DNA of 7,027 nt, from NCBI GenBank assembly GCA_919903585.1, contig CAKKST010000112.1, positions 1 through 7,027 on the forward strand, in the 5' to 3' direction. Position 1 is the first letter of the stretch, and every line of letters starts with the position of its first letter. The notes under the pieces are model-generated. The model saw only the letters and a list, made by a program, of their open reading frames with translations. It made no database searches and had not been told where the DNA came from. Below are positions 4,667 to 7,027 of the stretch, in pieces. Source of the stretch: Nitrospiria bacterium (lineage in GTDB: Bacteria > Nitrospirota > CAKKRA01 > 9FT-COMBO-42-15). The position numbers and the translations under genes were made by a program.

Positions 4667-6643
4667 TTACAGCCTCTCCTTAACAATACTCTCAACTACT
4701 GACGGATCTGCAAGTGTAGTTATATCACCGAGGTTCTCTATATCACCTGTTGCAATCTTTCGCAGTATCCTGCGCATAATTTTTCCGCTCCTTGTTTTTG
4801 GAAGGGCATTTGCAAATTGCAGCTTATCAGGCCTTGCAATGGGGCTAATAACCTTTGCAACATGGTCAACAATGGCCTTTTTAACCGAGTCGTCAGGATG
4901 ATTCCCGTCCTTTAAAGTAACAAAGGCATATATCCCTTCCCCCTTAATATCATGCGGATAGCCTACAACCGCTGCCTCTGCAACCCTTTCGTAGCTTACG
5001 AGCGCGCTCTCTATCTCTGCTGTGCCGAGCCTGTGGCCTGAGACATTCAGGACATCATCAATCCTTCCCATAAGCCAGAAATTTCCATTCTTATCTATCC
5101 TCGCGCCATCACCGCTGAAATATTTACCGGGGAAGCGCGTGAAATAGACCTCCTTAACCCTCTTATTCTCAGGGTCGCCGTAGGTTCCTCTTAGCATGCC
5201 TGGCCATGCCCTTTCAATAACCAGATAGCCGCCTTCATTAACCGCAGCCTCTTTGCCGTCCTCTTTCAAAACCTTTGGCAGGATGCCGGGAAATGGGAGG
5301 TTTGCTGAACCCGGCCTTAGTGTCATGGCGCCGGGGATAGGCGTGATCATTATTCCCCCAGTCTCTGTCTGCCACCATGTATCAACAATGGGTAGTTTTC
5401 CATTGCCAACAACCCTGTGATACCACATCCATGCCTCAGGATTAATCGGCTCGCCTACTGTGCCGAGGAGCCTTATTGAACTGCGGTCATGCCTTTTTAC
5501 CCATTCCTCGCCTTCACGCATGAGCGCCCTTATTGCTGTTGGCGCTGTATAGAATATATTTACCTTGTGTTTCTCTACTATCTGCCAGAACCTGTCAGGT
5601 TTTGGATATGTTGGTATGCCTTCAAACATCAGGCTCGTTGCACCAACACATAATGGCCCGTAGACTATGTAACTGTGCCCTGTCACCCATCCTATGTCCG
5701 CTGTGCAAAAGTGTATATCCTCTTCATGATAGTCAAATATCCATTTAAAGGTAAGCGCTGTAAATAAAAGATAGCCCGCAGTGGTATGCAGGACACCCTT
5801 TGGTTTTCCTGTGCTTCCGCTTGTATAAAGGATAAACAGGGGGTCTTCTGAGTCCATTATCTCAGGCTCGCAATAGTCTTTAATATCCTCTGCCTTCATC
5901 TCTTCATGCCACCAGAGGTCCCTATTGGTCTGCATATTTACAGGACTTCCTGTCCTCTTTACAACAATAACCTTTTCAATGGTGGTGTTATCTTTAATGG
6001 CCTCATCACTGTTTGCCTTAAGTGGTATATGCTTGCCTCCCCTTACTCCTTCATCTGATGTGATTAATAATTTCGCCTCGCTGTCAAGTATCCTGTCCCT
6101 CAGAGAGGCTGAGCTGAACCCGCCGAAGACAACGTTGTGTATTGCGCCTATCCTCGCACAGGCGAGCATGGAGATGGGAAGCTCGGGTATCATGGGGAGA
6201 TAGATGGTTATCCTGTCCCCCTTTTTTACACCGTGCTTTTTAAGGACATTGGCAAATCTGTTTACCTCATAAGAAAGCTGCTGGTAGGTATATGTCTTAT
6301 AGCTGCCGTCATCACCCTCCCAGATGATTGCCGCCTTGTTCCTTCTAAAGGAGTTTAGATGCCTGTCAATGCAATTGTAGGAGACATTCAGTTTGCCGTT
6401 AACAAACCATTTGATGGACGGCTTTGTAAAATCCCATTCAGAGGCCTTTTTCCATTTTTTGTACCAGTGAAGTTCATCCTTCGCCATTTTAGACCAGAAG
6501 GCATCCGGGTTTTTAATGGATTTTTTATAGATCTCTTTATATTGTTTCAGGCTCTTTATGTGGGCCTTTCTGCTGAATTCCTTTGGCGGTGGAAATCTTC
6601 TCTCCTCATGCATTAATACATCAATACCTTTATCTGCAGCCAT
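4667..6643 (-). CDS. acs: AMP-forming acetyl-CoA synthetase
   Basis: This is a 658-residue enzyme, the usual full length for Acs. It activates acetate with ATP to acetyl-AMP and then forms acetyl-CoA in the cytoplasm, feeding acetate into central metabolism. Landmarks are: the CoA-site RGGK at 201-204; the adenylate P-loop YTSGSTGKPKG at 273-283; DIGWVTGHSY at 316-325; DTWWQTETGG at 421-430, with the tryptophan that restricts the pocket to acetate; the hinge and C-domain motif GRIDDVLNVSGHRLGT at 526-541; and the C-terminal PKTRSGKIMRR with the catalytic lysine at 621, which is the lysine acetylated in characterised Acs enzymes. The frame opens with a TTG at 6664, but the ATG at 6643 is preferred: it has a strong GGAGG at 6651-6655 with 7 bases spacing. 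The gene is monocistronic in this window and convergent with the Dsb-like gene. No key residue is missing. Confidence 0.97.
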   Translation of the reverse strand: MAADKGIDVLMHEERRFPPPKEFSRKAHIKSLKQYKEIYKKSIKNPDAFWSKMAKDELHWYKKWKKASEWDFTKPSIKWFVNGKLNVSYNCIDRHLNSFRRNKAAIIWEGDDGSYKTYTYQQLSYEVNRFANVLKKHGVKKGDRITIYLPMIPELPISMLACARIGAIHNVVFGGFSSASLRDRILDSEAKLLITSDEGVRGGKHIPLKANSDEAIKDNTTIEKVIVVKRTGSPVNMQTNRDLWWHEEMKAEDIKDYCEPEIMDSEDPLFILYTSGSTGKPKGVLHTTAGYLLFTALTFKWIFDYHEEDIHFCTADIGWVTGHSYIVYGPLCVGATSLMFEGIPTYPKPDRFWQIVEKHKVNIFYTAPTAIRALMREGEEWVKRHDRSSIRLLGTVGEPINPEAWMWYHRVVGNGKLPIVDTWWQTETGGIMITPIPGAMTLRPGSANLPFPGILPKVLKEDGKEAAVNEGGYLVIERAWPGMLRGTYGDPENKRVKEVYFTRFPGKYFSGDGARIDKNGNFWLMGRIDDVLNVSGHRLGTAEIESALVSYERVAEAAVVGYPHDIKGEGIYAFVTLKDGNHPDDSVKKAIVDHVAKVISPIARPDKLQFANALPKTRSGKIMRRILRKIATGDIENLGDITTLADPSVVESIVKERL

Positions 6644-6679
6644 ATTATCTCCTCCAGTCTTCAAGGATAGCCGTGGTTT

Positions 6680-6709
6680 TTGTAGGCACGGTTTAAACCG
6701 TGCCTACAA
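6680..6709. repeat. Perfect 30-bp palindrome upstream of acs
   Basis: TTGTAGGCACGGTTT is followed immediately by its exact reverse complement, with no spacer and the centre at 6694/6695. It lies 37 bases upstream of the acs start codon, so it would fall in or near the acs leader. The sequence type (TGTAGGC...GCCTACA) resembles short dispersed palindromic elements of environmental bacteria. A cruciform, an operator or a repeat copy are all possible. On the minus strand AAAAACC follows and there is no T-run, so it is not a good terminator for acs-directed transcription. Confidence 0.8.
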
Positions 6710-6807
6710 GGCAAAAATGTGGGATAGACTATAATGTCCTCCCTCTTGAATTGACATTCGTTGCATTATACGGTAGCAAAATGGCTTAAATATGTCAAGA
6801 TACTACT

Positions 6808-6927
6808 GATGGCCGGACACCAGCAGAGGTTTGGAATGGAAGAGACATCTTTACCCGTAGCCCTAAGCAGGAATACTGGTTTGAGGCATGGGATGGGCTG
6901 TTGACAGGGATATACTTGAAGCTTTAG
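6808..6927 (+). pseudogene. C-terminal remnant of a transposase
   Basis: A 39-codon stretch with no start codon reads DGRTPAEVWNG, then RSPKQEYWFEAWDGLLTG, and ends in a TAG. GRTPAEVW followed by a WFEAWDGLLTG-like end looks like the C-terminus of DDE/integrase-core transposases, where a HxALxGRTPAE stretch follows the catalytic core. In frame upstream there are only six more codons (6790-6807), not obviously part of the domain, before a TAA at 6787. The DDE catalytic core is therefore gone and this is a relic of an insertion sequence. No terminal inverted repeats were identified. The family was recognised from memory of the motif, so the exact IS group is not assigned. Confidence 0.6.
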
Positions 6928-7027
6928 TCTGGCTCATTAATTAGTGCGGGCTAAAATTAAATTTGGGAAAAAAGGGTGTCCGTGGTAGGTTTGTGTTTAT
7001 AGGCTAAACCTGCTCAAAATATTACAC

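Larger units (their letters stand above)
6665..7027. other. Gene-poor stretch upstream of acs
   Basis: Apart from the 30-bp palindrome and the transposase relic I see no gene here. The minus strand carries TATAAT at 6765-6770 and TTGACA at 6793-6798, but they are 22 bases apart, too far for a normal sigma-70 promoter. The last 100 bases (6928-7027) are AT-rich, with a weak AGGTTT/AAACCT hairpin (6987-7011). The stretch looks like decayed mobile-element DNA that may also hold the acs promoter. Confidence 0.5.

Noticed and set aside
6644..6664. TTG start at 6664 for acetyl-CoA synthetase
   Set aside because: It adds seven residues translated across the Shine-Dalgarno sequence of the better ATG at 6643.
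6685..6709. Sigma-54 type promoter (GG-N10-GC) upstream of acs
   Set aside because: A GG-N10-GC spacing can be found on the minus strand, but only as part of the palindrome and without the TGGCAC/TTGCA context.
6765..6798. TTGACA and TATAAT pair on the minus strand as acs promoter
   Set aside because: Both hexamers are perfect but 22 bases apart. A normal sigma-70 spacer is about 17, so I do not call it.

Overview
The window is a compact, moderately AT-rich bacterial chromosome segment. It suggests an anaerobic or facultative Gram-negative of the Nitrospirota or Desulfobacterota (former deltaproteobacterial) type. This is inferred from gene content: a ParA/MinD-like ATPase paired with a J-domain/helix-turn-helix protein, a WaaE-like LPS glycosyltransferase, a DUF3047 protein, a probable selenoprotein, and short dispersed palindromes. 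No rRNA, tRNA, CRISPR array or complete mobile element is visible.

Layout: the 3' end of bioA (biotin synthesis) enters from the left on the + strand. It converges, with only 8 bases between the stop codons, on a two-gene minus-strand operon made of a MinD/ParA-like ATPase (1013-1972) and a degenerate J-domain protein with a RodZ-type HTH (340-1011). The ATPase gene is divergent from a + strand series: a DUF3047 envelope protein (2052-3053), a family 2 glycosyltransferase (3190-3960) and, 20 bases further on, a DsbA-family oxidoreductase (3981-4598). A long hairpin closes this series. The convergent minus-strand gene acs (acetyl-CoA synthetase, 4667-6643) follows. The right end (6644-7027) is a gene-poor stretch with a perfect 30-bp palindrome and the C-terminal remnant of a transposase.

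The main discovery is the DsbA-family gene. Its reading frame carries an in-frame TGA at 4155-4157, exactly where the first cysteine of the CPFC active site should be. An upstream ATG with a strong Shine-Dalgarno sequence and a signal peptide lies in the same frame. Directly downstream is a hairpin with an AGGU loop like the bacterial SECIS element. The simplest reading is a periplasmic selenoprotein with a Sec-Pro-Phe-Cys active site. A conventional gene call would start at the GTG at 4182, inside the SECIS loop, and lose both the signal peptide and the catalytic centre.

The genes do not form one pathway. The + strand group (DUF3047, glycosyltransferase, Dsb-like protein) all looks envelope-directed. 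The minus-strand ATPase/HTH pair looks like a regulatory or positioning module of unknown target. bioA and acs are ordinary metabolic genes at the edges.
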